The notes: generated by a model not told the origin, from the letters alone. Counted from the stretch's first letter, positions 45,017 through 54,763 are shown. The stretch is DNA of 64,000 nucleotides from UBA1351 sp963677625 (GCA_963677625.2 CAXXSW010000009.1:79257-143256); one strand, 5' to 3'. Numbers and translations are program-made.

Positions 45017-46066
45017 CTATTCACCAAATCCTTTCTTAGCTCTCAATAAGTAGAGGAAGAAAGGTGCGCCTAGGGCTGCCATGATAATACCGACAGGTAT
45101 CTCGATAGGTGCGAACATAGTTCTTCCAACCAAGTCGCAAGCCAAAACCACCGTTGCCCCAAGTATAATCGTCGCCGGAAAAAGGTAATGGTTGTCAGAG
45201 CCTATAATTAGCCTAGCCATATGTGGAACAATCATTCCCACAAAACCGATGATACCTACTACACTCACTGTTGATGCTGCTAAAAGGGAGGCAACGATAA
45301 TAAAAATCAACCTTGTCCTCTCTGTATTTAATCCCAAAGAAATAGCAACCTGCTCACCCAACATCAGAATATTCATTCTTCTTGGCATAAAGATAGCAAT
45401 AAAAATCCCAATCAAAGCATATGGCCATATCATCTCAAGTTCTACCCATGTCCTAGCATTCAATCCACCGACGAGAAATCCGGTTACACCCTCCAAACGA
45501 TCTGGAAAAAAAGTTCGGATTAAGTCGCTGCCTGCCCCTAACAATGATGAGATAGCAATACCTGACAGAACTAGCCTCATGGGATTGGCCCCGTTTTTAA
45601 AAGAAATGGCGTATATAATCATAGTCGTTGTAAAGGCACCAAGAAAAGTCCCTACTGGCAGTAGATGACTATAACCCGGAAGCAAGACTAAGAAAATATA
45701 ACCCATGAAACTGGCTCCAGATGTTACTCCAATAATACTAGGTGATGCCAATGAGTTTCTCATGACCCCTTGAAGGATGACACCTGACAGGGACAGACAG
45801 ATTCCTACAAGACATGCTAAAATAACCCTAGGTAATCGAACATTGAAAATAATCTGATGTTTCATCGTACCATCGTCTACGAATATCAACTTCAAAGCTT
45901 CGCCAACACCAATCGTTGCAGCCCCCATTATCAGGTTCAAAATAATAACAATAAGCAAAACAGTTAGCAAACCTACAAGAATCATAATTTTCTGCCATTC
46001 AGCATGTTGGCTGGCCTTTTCTTCCAACACATCATACAGGCTGCGTCTTCTTGCTAGACCGTCCAT
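45017..46066 (-). CDS. FecCD/BtuC-type ABC permease
   Basis: A 349-residue membrane protein with about ten helices, typical of FecCD/BtuC permeases. Characteristic segments are FNVRLPRVILACLVGICLSL, GVIMRNSLASPSIIGVTSG-like sequence near 110-130 and VGIIGFVGMIVPHMARLIIG. It moves heme, iron-siderophore or corrinoid across the membrane with the ATPase next to it. A charged N-terminus of about 25 residues precedes the first helix. It overlaps the flavodoxin gene by 13 bases. Confidence 0.94.
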   Translation of the reverse strand: MDGLARRRSLYDVLEEKASQHAEWQKIMILVGLLTVLLIVIILNLIMGAATIGVGEALKLIFVDDGTMKHQIIFNVRLPRVILACLVGICLSLSGVILQGVMRNSLASPSIIGVTSGASFMGYIFLVLLPGYSHLLPVGTFLGAFTTTMIIYAISFKNGANPMRLVLSGIAISSLLGAGSDLIRTFFPDRLEGVTGFLVGGLNARTWVELEMIWPYALIGIFIAIFMPRRMNILMLGEQVAISLGLNTERTRLIFIIVASLLAASTVSVVGIIGFVGMIVPHMARLIIGSDNHYLFPATIILGATVVLACDLVGRTMFAPIEIPVGIIMAALGAPFFLYLLRAKKGFGE

Positions 46067-46572
46067 AGATGACTCCCATCTAAGACTTCACCAACCCATC
46101 TAACTAGTCTGTCCATATCCTCTTGGTCAGGATGTTTTCTGGATTCAATATGCCTAGCCAAGCCTTCTTCCGTCAAGTAATGGGGTTGACCCTCAGGAAT
46201 CCTTTTCCTCTTCTCCGTTCTTTCCTCTTGAATTTTACCCAAACATATATAACCACCGACATATCGGTTTTTGTCTTCAACTAGGTCTTTGACCCTGTTC
46301 CTATATTTTTCTCCAAAGGGTGAATCAGGGTATTGTCCTGATGTTCCAAAAACACCTATACATTTACCTTCTATGTTATTTATAAAGTTTTTGCTGACTT
46401 CATCAGCGCTACCTCTGTTGACCCAGTAGCCTAAGAGGATCAAATCATATCCTTGGACATTTTCAACTTTATCTGTTTCTTGAATATCCATATCCGGGTA
46501 ATTGTTTTTAATTGCTTTGGCTAGTTTTCTTGTATTTCCTGTAACACTGGAATATGCGATTAGAACATTCAT
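46054..46572 (-). CDS. Flavodoxin-like protein
   Basis: A 172-residue flavodoxin-fold protein. The N-terminal phosphate loop is YSSVTGNTRKLAKAI (residues 8-22), with GTSGQYPDSPFGEKY near 95-109 as the second FMN contact. The C-terminal part carries a charged extension with GQPHYLTEEGLARHIESRKH. It probably supplies electrons, for example to the radical SAM enzyme at the operon's end or to corrin or heme chemistry. Similar flavodoxins accompany anaerobic tetrapyrrole-reduction genes (recollection, unverified). It lies between cbiJ and the transporter genes. Confidence 0.82.
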   Translation of the reverse strand: MNVLIAYSSVTGNTRKLAKAIKNNYPDMDIQETDKVENVQGYDLILLGYWVNRGSADEVSKNFINNIEGKCIGVFGTSGQYPDSPFGEKYRNRVKDLVEDKNRYVGGYICLGKIQEERTEKRKRIPEGQPHYLTEEGLARHIESRKHPDQEDMDRLVRWVGEVLDGSHLWTV

Positions 46573-46598
46573 ATATCTACCTCTGTATCATTATCCAT

Positions 46599-47345
46599 TT
46601 ATTCAAGAGCCTGTATCAATAACGATCTTTCATAGTAGACTTCCTCAAAGGGCAGCCTAGGTCTATCTATAACAACTAATTGAACACCTGTCTCTTCACA
46701 GGCTTTCACTTTTTCTTCAGTATTTCCATCTGCACCACTATCTTTTGTCACCAAGTATTTAACACCGTATGTCCTAATCTGATGTATGTTGGCCTCCTTA
46801 TCAAAAGGTGGATGCTGAAAAATCACTTGGTGATCACTAAGACCGGAATCTTCTATCATTGCAACTGAACGTTTCACTGGAAGGACACGGACATATACCC
46901 GTTCCATTGGTAGAATACTCAAGATTAATCCTACTTGATTGACACCAGTGGTAAAGAGAACCGGACCTTCTTTACCCCGAAGATAATCACAGGCTTTTTT
47001 CATTGAAGGAAAATGAATTCCTACTTCACTTTCAATACTAGACTGTCTTTCAAAACGAACTAAACGTTTACCTGTCTTGTGATTGATAGTCAGTAAATGA
47101 TTTGAAATTTCAACAGCGTATGGGTGGGTACTATCGATGATTACATCTATTTTTTTCTCTTCTAACAAGTTCATGATATCTGCCTCATCCAACTTACCAA
47201 AAATACTGGTCAAATTAGGATGGTGGCCAACCATATTCCTACCATGTTCAGTCAAGGATGATACTGTAACGTCATGGCCCAAATCAGCAAGATCCATGGC
47301 TAACTCCCTACCTTTTCTTGTACCGGCAAAAATCATCACTCTCAT
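46599..47345 (-). CDS. cbiJ: Cobalt-precorrin-6A reductase CbiJ (CobK)
   Basis: A 248-residue reductase of the CbiJ/CobK family, which reduces a double bond of cobalt-precorrin-6A with NAD(P)H. The N-terminal nucleotide fold MRVMIFAGTRKGRELAMDLA, the segment DVIIDSTHPYAVEISNHLL near residues 70-88 and LVTKDSGADGNTEEKVKACE near 195-214 are family hallmarks. It overlaps cbiH by four bases (ATGA). Confidence 0.93.
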   Translation of the reverse strand: MRVMIFAGTRKGRELAMDLADLGHDVTVSSLTEHGRNMVGHHPNLTSIFGKLDEADIMNLLEEKKIDVIIDSTHPYAVEISNHLLTINHKTGKRLVRFERQSSIESEVGIHFPSMKKACDYLRGKEGPVLFTTGVNQVGLILSILPMERVYVRVLPVKRSVAMIEDSGLSDHQVIFQHPPFDKEANIHQIRTYGVKYLVTKDSGADGNTEEKVKACEETGVQLVVIDRPRLPFEEVYYERSLLIQALE

Positions 47346-48070
47346 GATTTATCATAACCTCTAGGGGTAATCATTTTACCCTTCTTGATAAAGGTGTCCT
47401 TGTTGCCAACAATAATGACTGTTGACATATCGATGGTATGGTCACACATAGATTTAAGGTCTGTAAGAATAATCTCCTGATTGTCTCTTCTGGCATTTCT
47501 TACCAGTCCTACAGCCGTCTCAGGACTTTTATACTCCATAAGGATTTCCTTGGCCATTTCAATATAATAGGGACGACCCTTGCTCTTAGGGTTGTAGATG
47601 CAGGTGATAAAATCCCCTATACCCGCAGCATGAATACGCTTTTTGATCACTTCAATATCTGTTAGCAGATCACTCAAACTAATATATACAGAATCATGAA
47701 CGATAGGAGCCCCTAGTTCTGAAGCCGCTGCCATAGCGGCTGTGATACCTGGATAAGATTGTATAGCCACCTCATCGCCATCTTCTAGAACCAATTCATG
47801 CATGATACCTGCCATACCATATATCCCTGCATCACCACCACTTACCAAGGCAACCCTTTCGCCTTCTTTGGCAAGCTGAAGAGCTTTTCTACAGCGTTCT
47901 ACTTCTTTTTTCATACCATTAAAATGGACCTTCTGATCTTTTAGCATAGGTCTAATCAACTCAATATATTTCTTGTAACCTACAACGACTGTAGCTTCTT
48001 CTATGGCTTTTACTGCTTCGTAACTTAAACAGTTCAAATCTCCAGGACCTGTACTTACTACATGTATCAT
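47342..48070 (-). CDS. cbiH: Cobalt-precorrin-3 C17-methyltransferase CbiH (CobJ)
   Basis: A 242-residue SAM-dependent tetrapyrrole methylase that methylates C17 and drives ring contraction. The N-terminal VVSTGPGDLNCLS, VSGGDAGIYGMAG near residue 80 and a C-terminal IYNPKSKGRPYYIE (near 160) are typical of CobJ/CbiH. The ATG at 48070 follows GGAGG; the in-frame codon at 48097 lacks a site. It follows cbiG after a 60-base gap. Confidence 0.94.
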   Translation of the reverse strand: MIHVVSTGPGDLNCLSYEAVKAIEEATVVVGYKKYIELIRPMLKDQKVHFNGMKKEVERCRKALQLAKEGERVALVSGGDAGIYGMAGIMHELVLEDGDEVAIQSYPGITAAMAAASELGAPIVHDSVYISLSDLLTDIEVIKKRIHAAGIGDFITCIYNPKSKGRPYYIEMAKEILMEYKSPETAVGLVRNARRDNQEIILTDLKSMCDHTIDMSTVIIVGNKDTFIKKGKMITPRGYDKS

Positions 48071-48158
48071 CTTATCCTCCATGTTTTTCTCTGACATTCT
48101 ACTGATGAATCATACTATTTTATAGCACTAGCTTTAGAAATATAATTAAAACACCTGA

Positions 48159-49208
48159 TTAGGACCTTTCCCATATACTGACTGTCACCCCTTGGTAGGC
48201 TTTCTTGTACATAAGACATCTTCCCTTCTCTGAAGCCAAATAACCACTTGCATCACAAACCGATGAAGTGCCGGTAATAGTCTTAACAAAATCAGAGCCT
48301 TCAAAAAGATGTTCTATTTGCTCTAAGTCTTTGGCAGAGTATGTTACAAAGGGGACCTTAAGTTTTTTTGCAAGTTCAACAATCCCTTCTTCATCTGCTT
48401 TGATGTCAATGGATGCTATGACGGAAACAGCCTTCCTATTAAGTTTTTCTTCCTCCAAAACCTGATCCAAAAAAACTCTGATTGTCTCGTATGGACTTCC
48501 ACGTCTAGCTCCTATACCGATAATGATATTTTTAGGAACTAAGACAGCTGTAGGAAGGTCATAGGTCTTGCGCCTATTTGTCACATCAATGGAACCAAGA
48601 GGATTCCTAACCTCTTTTAAACTTTCAGGTATAGCCACATCCTTAATATCACTGGTCATAATGATCGGTTTATCATCCACCATCATACTGGTCACGGTTT
48701 TTGCCATCTGGAAACTATCGATGACCAAGTTATGCCTTTTTGCAATCATATCCACAGCTTCCACCTGAAACACATCTGAAGCAGTAGTGATAACAGGCTC
48801 TATTCCTAACTCACTTGCTAGAAAAATAGATGCCTCATTAGCTCCACCCAAGTGCCCCGACAAAACCGGAATAATATAATGTCCGTCTGGAGATAAACAA
48901 AGTACAGCAGGATCTATACTCTTATGGACTATATGGGGGGTTATATCTCTAACAATAATGCCCATAGCCATCATAAAGATGAGCACATCATACTCCTTAA
49001 ACAGATCGCCAACTATTTCCTTTAGCTTCCCCTTATATGTCTTGATTTCAAGATCAAGAAACTTGTCCGGACCGATCACATCTATATGCATATCCTTACT
49101 CATCTGGGCCTTAATCCCTGTCCCTTGGCGAAGAGTTTTTTCGTTAAGGCCAATCAAACACCATCTTTTATCCTTCATCCTATTATCTGTGATTTGATCT
49201 CTCATCAT
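48159..49208 (-). CDS. cbiG: Cobalt-precorrin-5A hydrolase CbiG
   Basis: A 349-residue CbiG, which opens the delta-lactone of cobalt-precorrin-5A and releases acetaldehyde. The N-terminal domain holds LIFMMAMGIIVRDITPHIVH, then PVLSGHLGGANEASIFLA and EPVITTASDVFQVEAVD. The C-terminal domain (about 215-349) begins IIIGIGARRGSPYETIRVFL. All three CbiG parts are present. It overlaps cbiF by four bases. Confidence 0.95.
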   Translation of the reverse strand: MMRDQITDNRMKDKRWCLIGLNEKTLRQGTGIKAQMSKDMHIDVIGPDKFLDLEIKTYKGKLKEIVGDLFKEYDVLIFMMAMGIIVRDITPHIVHKSIDPAVLCLSPDGHYIIPVLSGHLGGANEASIFLASELGIEPVITTASDVFQVEAVDMIAKRHNLVIDSFQMAKTVTSMMVDDKPIIMTSDIKDVAIPESLKEVRNPLGSIDVTNRRKTYDLPTAVLVPKNIIIGIGARRGSPYETIRVFLDQVLEEEKLNRKAVSVIASIDIKADEEGIVELAKKLKVPFVTYSAKDLEQIEHLFEGSDFVKTITGTSSVCDASGYLASEKGRCLMYKKAYQGVTVSIWERS

Positions 49209-49966
49209 CCTTGAATACCTTTTCTATATTCATGGGTGAAGGACTTATCATAGAGCTTGGAAGTTTCATATTCTGAGTCAATAAAATCACCGACAAGGAT
49301 TTGTGCAGTTTTGTTAATTCCAGCCTTCTTCACCTCATCTCCTATATTTTCTAAGGTTCCTATAACCACTTTTTCATCTTCCCATGTAGCTTTTTGGATA
49401 ACAGCTACAGGAGTTGTTATGGGATAGTGGACAGACAGTCGATTCACCACCTTGTCAATCATTCCCACAGACAAGAACAAGGCCATACTAGCTTGATGGG
49501 AAGCCAAGGATTCCAATGATTCCTTTTCAGGTACCGATGTCCTACCTTCTACTCGAGTCAGAATAACTGTTTGTGAAACACCGGGTAGGGTAAATTCTTT
49601 TTTTATAACTCCTGCTGCTGCTGCAAAAGAACTAACACCGGGTATCACCTCATAATCAATAATAAGCTTCTCCAAACGGTCCATCTGCTCTTTGATAGCA
49701 CCATAGATAGATGGATCACCTGTATGAAGTCGGACAACTGTTTTTCCCTTATCTACGCTCTTTTTCATGACTTCAATAACCTCATCCAGGTTCATGGAAG
49801 CCGAATTGTAGATATCAACACTCTTCCGACAGTAATTCAGTAGCTGGGGATTCACCAATGAGCCTGCATAAATCACTACATCAGCCTCTTCAAGAGCTTT
49901 TTTCCCCTTGATGGTAATCAAGTCAGGATCACCTGGTCCTGCTCCCACAAATGTCACTTGCTTCAT
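49205..49966 (-). CDS. cbiF: Cobalt-precorrin-4 C11-methyltransferase CbiF (CobM)
   Basis: A 253-residue SAM methylase that methylates C11. The motif order is VTFVGAGPGDPDLITIKG at the N-terminus, VIYAGSLVNPQLLNYC, RLHTGDPSIYGAIKEQMD near 80-97 and GVSSFAAAAGVIKKEFTLP. It fits CobM/CbiF length exactly and overlaps both neighbours by four bases, within a tightly coupled set of genes. Confidence 0.95.
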   Translation of the reverse strand: MKQVTFVGAGPGDPDLITIKGKKALEEADVVIYAGSLVNPQLLNYCRKSVDIYNSASMNLDEVIEVMKKSVDKGKTVVRLHTGDPSIYGAIKEQMDRLEKLIIDYEVIPGVSSFAAAAGVIKKEFTLPGVSQTVILTRVEGRTSVPEKESLESLASHQASMALFLSVGMIDKVVNRLSVHYPITTPVAVIQKATWEDEKVVIGTLENIGDEVKKAGINKTAQILVGDFIDSEYETSKLYDKSFTHEYRKGIQG

Positions 49967-50544
49967 CCTAACTTCCTCCCTCGAATGATAGTAATAGGAT
50001 TTTCTGCCATCAACATATGAATGTCTCCAACCTGCTTACTCCTACTTACTTGGATCTGAACCAGCTCAATATCCTTAAATCCAACTTCCATCATGCTCTT
50101 CTTGATCCTATATGAATTATCAACAGTAACTGTATTAGCAACCAATACTCCGTCTATTTCCAATAAGTCATATACTTTTTGAATAATTATCAATGGATCA
50201 CCGCCACTACCACCTATAAAAACACGGTCAAATGTTTCATCCGGTATAGACTCCGGTGCCTTCCCGTGGATAACTCTTACATTATCCACCTGAAAACGAT
50301 CAAGATTTCTTTTTATTAGGTCTATACCTTCAGACTTCTTCTCGATGGTCGTCACTTTCCCACCAAAGATACCGCATTCTATAGTGACCGATCCTGTTCC
50401 ACCACCAATATCCAGAATCTTCTCCGAACCTGTAAGTTCCAGTTTTGATAATGTAAGGGCACGGACTTCTGATTTTGTCATAGGAACATCACCCCTGATA
50501 AACAGGTGATCAGGGATGCCTGGTATATTAAACTTCCATTTCAT
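49963..50544 (-). CDS. cbiT: Cobalt-precorrin decarboxylating C15-methyltransferase CbiT
   Basis: A 193-residue class I SAM methyltransferase that methylates C15 and decarboxylates the C12 side chain. SAM motif I is ILDIGGGTGSVTIEC near residues 43-57, preceded by MTKSEVRALTLSKL; RVFIGGSGGDP lies near 110. The ATG at 50544 is preferred to the upstream TTG. It overlaps cbiE by 17 bases; in other species cbiE and cbiT are often fused as CobL. Confidence 0.94.
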   Translation of the reverse strand: MKWKFNIPGIPDHLFIRGDVPMTKSEVRALTLSKLELTGSEKILDIGGGTGSVTIECGIFGGKVTTIEKKSEGIDLIKRNLDRFQVDNVRVIHGKAPESIPDETFDRVFIGGSGGDPLIIIQKVYDLLEIDGVLVANTVTVDNSYRIKKSMMEVGFKDIELVQIQVSRSKQVGDIHMLMAENPITIIRGRKLG

Positions 50545-51148
50545 GTTCAAGAATCACCACGCAGAGGGGGTCAGCTGAATATTGACTGGTTTCATTAAGA
50601 CTAAGGGTTGAGACTTTCTCATCATCATAGGACAGATGTTCCCCAATATGACATTTCAAGTTACTTATACCGTCTTCTATTAATTGTCTGGCAATGACAG
50701 CAGGTGTCATCTTCCTGTCTGTCAAAATACCAATAGTTTTATAGCGACCAATATGTTGGCCTATATCGCCGGATCTACCGTGACAACTAATCCAATAGCT
50801 GTTAGCATAAGACAGTCCCAAACGATTATATAAGTACTGAAGAGAACTGATACCAGGTACACTTGCAACCCCTTCAGCCGGTACATGTCTTTTCACAAAA
50901 TTTAGTAGACTGTAAAAGGCTGCATCACCGGAGACAGCAACAACGATCTTCTCTCCAAAACGGTCTTTTAATATATTGGCGATTTCATCTAGGTTTCCGT
51001 CATAAACCAAGGTCGTCTTCGTCCAGCTTGCAATAGTGTCAAGATTTCTCCTTGCTCCAATAACCAAATCAGCATCCTGTATTTTTTTAATAGCTATAGG
51101 CAATATATAGTCCTCATGCCCCGGACCGAGTCCTACCACCTCAATCAT
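50528..51148 (-). CDS. cbiE: Cobalt-precorrin C5-methyltransferase CbiE
   Basis: A 206-residue tetrapyrrole methylase, partner of CbiT. It starts MIEVVGLGPGHEDYILPIA, with VVAVSGDAAFYSLLNFV near 75-91 and VPGISSLQYLYNRLGLSY near 101-118. The ATG at 51148 follows AAAGGAG and overlaps the cbiD stop by eight bases; the longer frame from 51208 lies inside cbiD and was rejected. Confidence 0.94.
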   Translation of the reverse strand: MIEVVGLGPGHEDYILPIAIKKIQDADLVIGARRNLDTIASWTKTTLVYDGNLDEIANILKDRFGEKIVVAVSGDAAFYSLLNFVKRHVPAEGVASVPGISSLQYLYNRLGLSYANSYWISCHGRSGDIGQHIGRYKTIGILTDRKMTPAVIARQLIEDGISNLKCHIGEHLSYDDEKVSTLSLNETSQYSADPLCVVILEHEMEV

Positions 51149-52286
51149 TTGAAGGCTCCTTTCCCTGCAAGACCTGAAGCAAGTCTTTAGCACCATCTGT
51201 AGCAGCAAGCAAACCTCTTACTGAAGAAAAAATCATGCACTCCACCTCCAGTTGATAATCTGCAAATGTTTCTGCATGATTTTTAGCATCTTTTGCACAC
51301 TGGTCCATCACTTGGTCAAGTTTATCCACAGAGGCCAAGACATCCATAGCCTCTTCTGTAGTATTGGCTGCAAGAACCCGGTCTATGGTCTCTTTTGACA
51401 AGCCTACATTTCGGCTACTCTTTACAATGGCTTCCATCCTTCTGTCGCCGTATTTACTATGGGTGTTCTTCTGTCCGACAGCTACTTTTACCAACTTACC
51501 TGCATGTCCGACCAATAAAATTCTTTTAATACCTGATTGACCAGCAAAAGTGATAGCTCTTTCTACAAAATTACTGATACGTTGCAAGGGTAGGCCATTC
51601 TCATCTTCCCTATCCAGTCGATTAAGAATAAAATCCCGACCGTAATTACCAAATACGAACAACAAGTCCCTATGTCCATGGGCAGCCAACATATTAATCT
51701 CGACACGCAGAGTCTCAATTAAAGCATCTTCAGACATGGGTTCCACAATACCTGATGTTCCTATAATAGATATCCCACCGACAATCCCAAGTTTTGGATT
51801 GAAGGTCTTCTGAGCTACCCTTTCACCTTCAGGCACATACAAGTCTACGCGAACGCCTTGCCCTTTGGGAAGAAGCTTATCAATCTCCTGCCTCATCATT
51901 TTCATAGGAACTGGATTAATAGCCCATTGACCGACTTCAACTGCCAATCCTTTTTTAGTCACAACACCAATGCCTTGTCCACCTTGGATACTAATTTGAC
52001 CATCATTTGTCAAAGTGACTTTTGAATATATGCGAAGGCCGGTAGTCACATCAGGATCATCACCACCATCTTTAATCACATAGCAGGTAACAGAGGTATT
52101 ACTAACTTTTTCATATGTGACAGGGACATCCACCAGCCATCCTTTGGGGGTCATAATTTCCACCATATCTTGAATCCCCTGACCCATCAAGGTCATCAGA
52201 CCAGCTTTAGTAGCTAAGGTGACACAGCTCCCGGTCGTATAACCACAACGTAACCACCTGCCTCCAACCTCAATATACCTATCCAT
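51141..52286 (-). CDS. cbiD: Cobalt-precorrin-5B C1-methyltransferase CbiD
   Basis: A 381-residue CbiD, which methylates C1 in the oxygen-independent cobalamin route and is a hallmark of it. Motifs are LRCGYTTGSCVTLATKAGL near residues 12-30, YVIKDGGDDPDVTTGLRIYS near 70-89 and GGISIIGTSGIVEPMSEDAL near 172-191. It overlaps cbiA and cbiE by eight bases each. Confidence 0.96.
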   Translation of the reverse strand: MDRYIEVGGRWLRCGYTTGSCVTLATKAGLMTLMGQGIQDMVEIMTPKGWLVDVPVTYEKVSNTSVTCYVIKDGGDDPDVTTGLRIYSKVTLTNDGQISIQGGQGIGVVTKKGLAVEVGQWAINPVPMKMMRQEIDKLLPKGQGVRVDLYVPEGERVAQKTFNPKLGIVGGISIIGTSGIVEPMSEDALIETLRVEINMLAAHGHRDLLFVFGNYGRDFILNRLDREDENGLPLQRISNFVERAITFAGQSGIKRILLVGHAGKLVKVAVGQKNTHSKYGDRRMEAIVKSSRNVGLSKETIDRVLAANTTEEAMDVLASVDKLDQVMDQCAKDAKNHAETFADYQLEVECMIFSSVRGLLAATDGAKDLLQVLQGKEPSND

Positions 52287-53682
52287 GTCTTCCCCTTTTG
52301 TAGTCCATACAAGTATCCAAGAAGTGCTTCATAAAGGAGAGGTTACACCAGTAATGCTTATGTGCATATCCTCCTATTCCATTAGCTTTTTGATAACCGC
52401 ATGTCCAGGTCTTTGTCTTCATACCTTTCTTTTCTTTTGAAAGTCTGAAAACTTTTTTGCCACCTATTTTCGCTATGGACCTATGAAACTCATGAACGGC
52501 AATAACAGCTCCACCTTCACCCAAGACACAAGCTTCCTTAAGCTCTAGTTCTGCATAACCAAAGTGTTGAAGCCTATCTGTCATCTCTACTTCACCATCA
52601 AACCAACCTAGCATCTCATATGTATCGCCTTCAAGGTCTGTTACCTGATTGCACATGTACATCAAGCCTCCGCATTCTGCATCATATGGCAATCCTGCCT
52701 CCAAGTTCTGAAGCAATGACGCCTTGAAACCCATATTTTTTTCCAATTCAGCCCCAAACATCTCAGGAAATCCTCCACCGATAATCATACCATCCAAGTT
52801 AGGGGGTAGGTCTTGGTCATGTAATGGGCTGACATAGACGAGTTCAACACCTAGGTTTTCCATCAAATCCAGATTGTCCTGATAATAAAAGTGAAAGGCT
52901 TCATCCTTGGCTATCCCAAGTTTCAATCCATCATATCTTTTACCTGCAAAGACTAACTGTAAGCTTGGTAAGTTCCTATGCCTCATTGACTCTACTTGTA
53001 GTCTGTCTACTCTTGCCAGTTCCTCAATAGCCTTCATATCTATGGTATCCATAACCAGGTCTGCTAATCCATGATAAAAACTTTTCAACTGGCTATGCTC
53101 TGAAACCGGAGTTAGACCTAAATGCCTTTCAGGTAGTGTCAAATCACTGTCTTTTTTTAGGTATCCAAGTACTTGTACTCCCGTTGTGTAAATAATAGAC
53201 TCCTTGAGTAATTCATAATGATAGGAACTTCCAACATTATTGATAATGACACCATGTAGGTCTAAGTCTTGATCCATCATCTGGTAGCCTTTAACCACAG
53301 CACCTAGCGATCCGGCAATACGACTGCCGTCCACCACTAAGATAACCGGTAACTTAAGCATCTTCGCAATGGAAGCGGTTGTCCCTGCCTCACTACCTAT
53401 CTCCTTACCATCATATAGCCCCATGACTCCTTCAATAACTGCCATGTCTGCACCGTCAAGATTTTTCTGATAAAGATACTCTATGGTCTCTCTTTCCATC
53501 AGATAAGAATCCAGATTTCTGCAAGGACGCCCGGTAATCTGTGTATGGAAAGCAGGATCGATATAATCCGGACCTACTTTATAGGCCTGGACCTGTTTTT
53601 TTCTACTGAGTGCTGCCAAGATTCCCATGGTAAGGGTTGTCTTTCCAACTCCACTTCTCGTTCCTGCTATAACAAAAGCCAT
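52279..53682 (-). CDS. cbiA: Cobyrinate a,c-diamide synthase CbiA
   Basis: A 467-residue ATP- and glutamine-dependent amidase for the a and c side chains of cobyrinic acid. The N-terminal dethiobiotin-synthase-like domain has P-loop GTRSGVGKTTLTMG at residues 7-20. The C-terminal class I glutamine amidotransferase domain has the nucleophile Cys in YDAECGGLMYMC near residue 340 and a GEVEMTDRLQHFGYAEL segment near 370. Length and domain order match the family. It is preceded by cbiK with an 11-base gap. Confidence 0.95.
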   Translation of the reverse strand: MAFVIAGTRSGVGKTTLTMGILAALSRKKQVQAYKVGPDYIDPAFHTQITGRPCRNLDSYLMERETIEYLYQKNLDGADMAVIEGVMGLYDGKEIGSEAGTTASIAKMLKLPVILVVDGSRIAGSLGAVVKGYQMMDQDLDLHGVIINNVGSSYHYELLKESIIYTTGVQVLGYLKKDSDLTLPERHLGLTPVSEHSQLKSFYHGLADLVMDTIDMKAIEELARVDRLQVESMRHRNLPSLQLVFAGKRYDGLKLGIAKDEAFHFYYQDNLDLMENLGVELVYVSPLHDQDLPPNLDGMIIGGGFPEMFGAELEKNMGFKASLLQNLEAGLPYDAECGGLMYMCNQVTDLEGDTYEMLGWFDGEVEMTDRLQHFGYAELELKEACVLGEGGAVIAVHEFHRSIAKIGGKKVFRLSKEKKGMKTKTWTCGYQKANGIGGYAHKHYWCNLSFMKHFLDTCMDYKRGRHG

Positions 53683-53693
53683 ATGTATCTCCT

Positions 53694-54458
53694 TTACTTA
53701 TTCAATGTTCTTCTGACAAACAATTCATGAATCCGGGGATTCTCACCAAGCCCCTCCAAAATACATTCCGTTGTCATACCCATAGATTGAACAAGGGATT
53801 TGAATGAATCCTCTTCATCTCCGGCCATGTCATTCATAGCATGGTCTCCGGCTACAATCATTAAAGGCAACATAAGGATATGTCGGCTACCAGTCAGCTG
53901 ATTCTTGACTTGTTCAAATTTTGGAAAGCCCTCAACATTGGCAATGATGATATCTTTTCTTTTTTCCGTAAATTTCAGTTGAAGCATGCTGTATACTGCG
54001 TTGGCATAATGTCTGGTTCCATGTCCCATCAACAAGATTTTCTGACCCTGTATCTCTTCTGGAAGACGTTCAAGGAGTGTTTCAACCAACTCATCATAAT
54101 GCTCCTCCCTGTATAGAAGCGGTTCACCCAATCGAATATTAAGGTCAGACTGATGATTAGCGACAGCTACTGCCTTTTTCACTTTCTCATATTCAATACC
54201 CGGAATCACATGGAGGGGCTGGACATGAATATCACGAATCCCTTGATCCAATAATCCTTGAATAGCCTCTTCTATATTGTCTACATGATTGTTATCTCTA
54301 TTTTTTAGTTTTCTGATGACCATACCGGATGTAAAGGCCCTAACCACTTTTTTATCGGGATGGGCACCTGCTATTGCCTTCTCAATAGGCTGTAGACAAC
54401 GTCTATCCACATCTTCAAAACTTGTACCAAAACTAACAACAATGATACCTTTATTCAT
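53694..54458 (-). CDS. cbiK: Sirohydrochlorin cobaltochelatase CbiK
   Basis: A 254-residue cobalt chelatase of the CbiK type, which inserts Co2+ into sirohydrochlorin at the first committed step. The N-terminus IIVVSFGTSFEDVDR, the metal-binding histidine segment MGHGTRHYANAVY near residues 145-157 and VAGDHAMNDMAGDEEDS near 204-220 are typical. The ATG at 54458 has AAAGGAG six bases upstream. It is the first gene behind the B12 riboswitch, whose terminator hairpin ends only 18 bases before it. Confidence 0.93.
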   Translation of the reverse strand: MNKGIIVVSFGTSFEDVDRRCLQPIEKAIAGAHPDKKVVRAFTSGMVIRKLKNRDNNHVDNIEEAIQGLLDQGIRDIHVQPLHVIPGIEYEKVKKAVAVANHQSDLNIRLGEPLLYREEHYDELVETLLERLPEEIQGQKILLMGHGTRHYANAVYSMLQLKFTEKRKDIIIANVEGFPKFEQVKNQLTGSRHILMLPLMIVAGDHAMNDMAGDEEDSFKSLVQSMGMTTECILEGLGENPRIHELFVRRTLNK

Positions 54459-54476
54459 AGCTTTCTCCTTTAACAT

Positions 54477-54506
54477 AAAAAAAACGCCCTATCTTGAAGG
54501 CGCTAA
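54477..54506 (-). terminator. Riboswitch expression-platform terminator
   Basis: On the minus strand a short GC stem AGCGCC/GGGCGT with a 9-base loop is followed by eight T, just before the cbiK start. It follows the cobalamin aptamer and is the likely ligand-dependent transcription stop. Confidence 0.8.
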
Positions 54507-54584
54507 CGTAATTATTCACAAACAGAAAACGGTATAAAACCGCCCTTTGTATGTTTCCTAATGGTTAATTCTTCCCTCCGAAGA

Positions 54585-54758
54585 TCCATAATAGTCCTTC
54601 GGCAGGTCTCCTGGCTTATGGTTCGTCCTCCACCTGCCTTCCCAGATTTCTCCAGTGGCATCAGGTTTCGTCTCCATCTACAGTAGCGGGGGCTGCAGCG
54701 GCATTAGACCGCTTTCCCTATTAATCCTTTCGGAACCGATAACTTCCGTATGAAATTG
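54585..54758 (-). promoter_or_regulatory. Cobalamin (B12) riboswitch
   Basis: Read on the minus strand, this leader shows the conserved cobalamin aptamer blocks in order: AATAGGGAA, AATGCCGCTGCAGCCCCCGC, GATGCCACTG, TGGGAAGGC and AAGCCAGGAGACCTGCC. A terminator hairpin follows at 54477-54506. Binding of adenosyl- or related cobalamin should stop transcription of the downstream genes from cbiK to the radical SAM gene. With the promoter it occupies most of the gap 54507-54874; the remainder shows nothing else. Confidence 0.95.
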
Positions 54759-54763
54759 TCTGT

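Noticed and set aside
45192..45668. Plus-strand frame of 158 codons
   Set aside because: It is antisense to the FecCD permease, which has full family motifs; no independent support.
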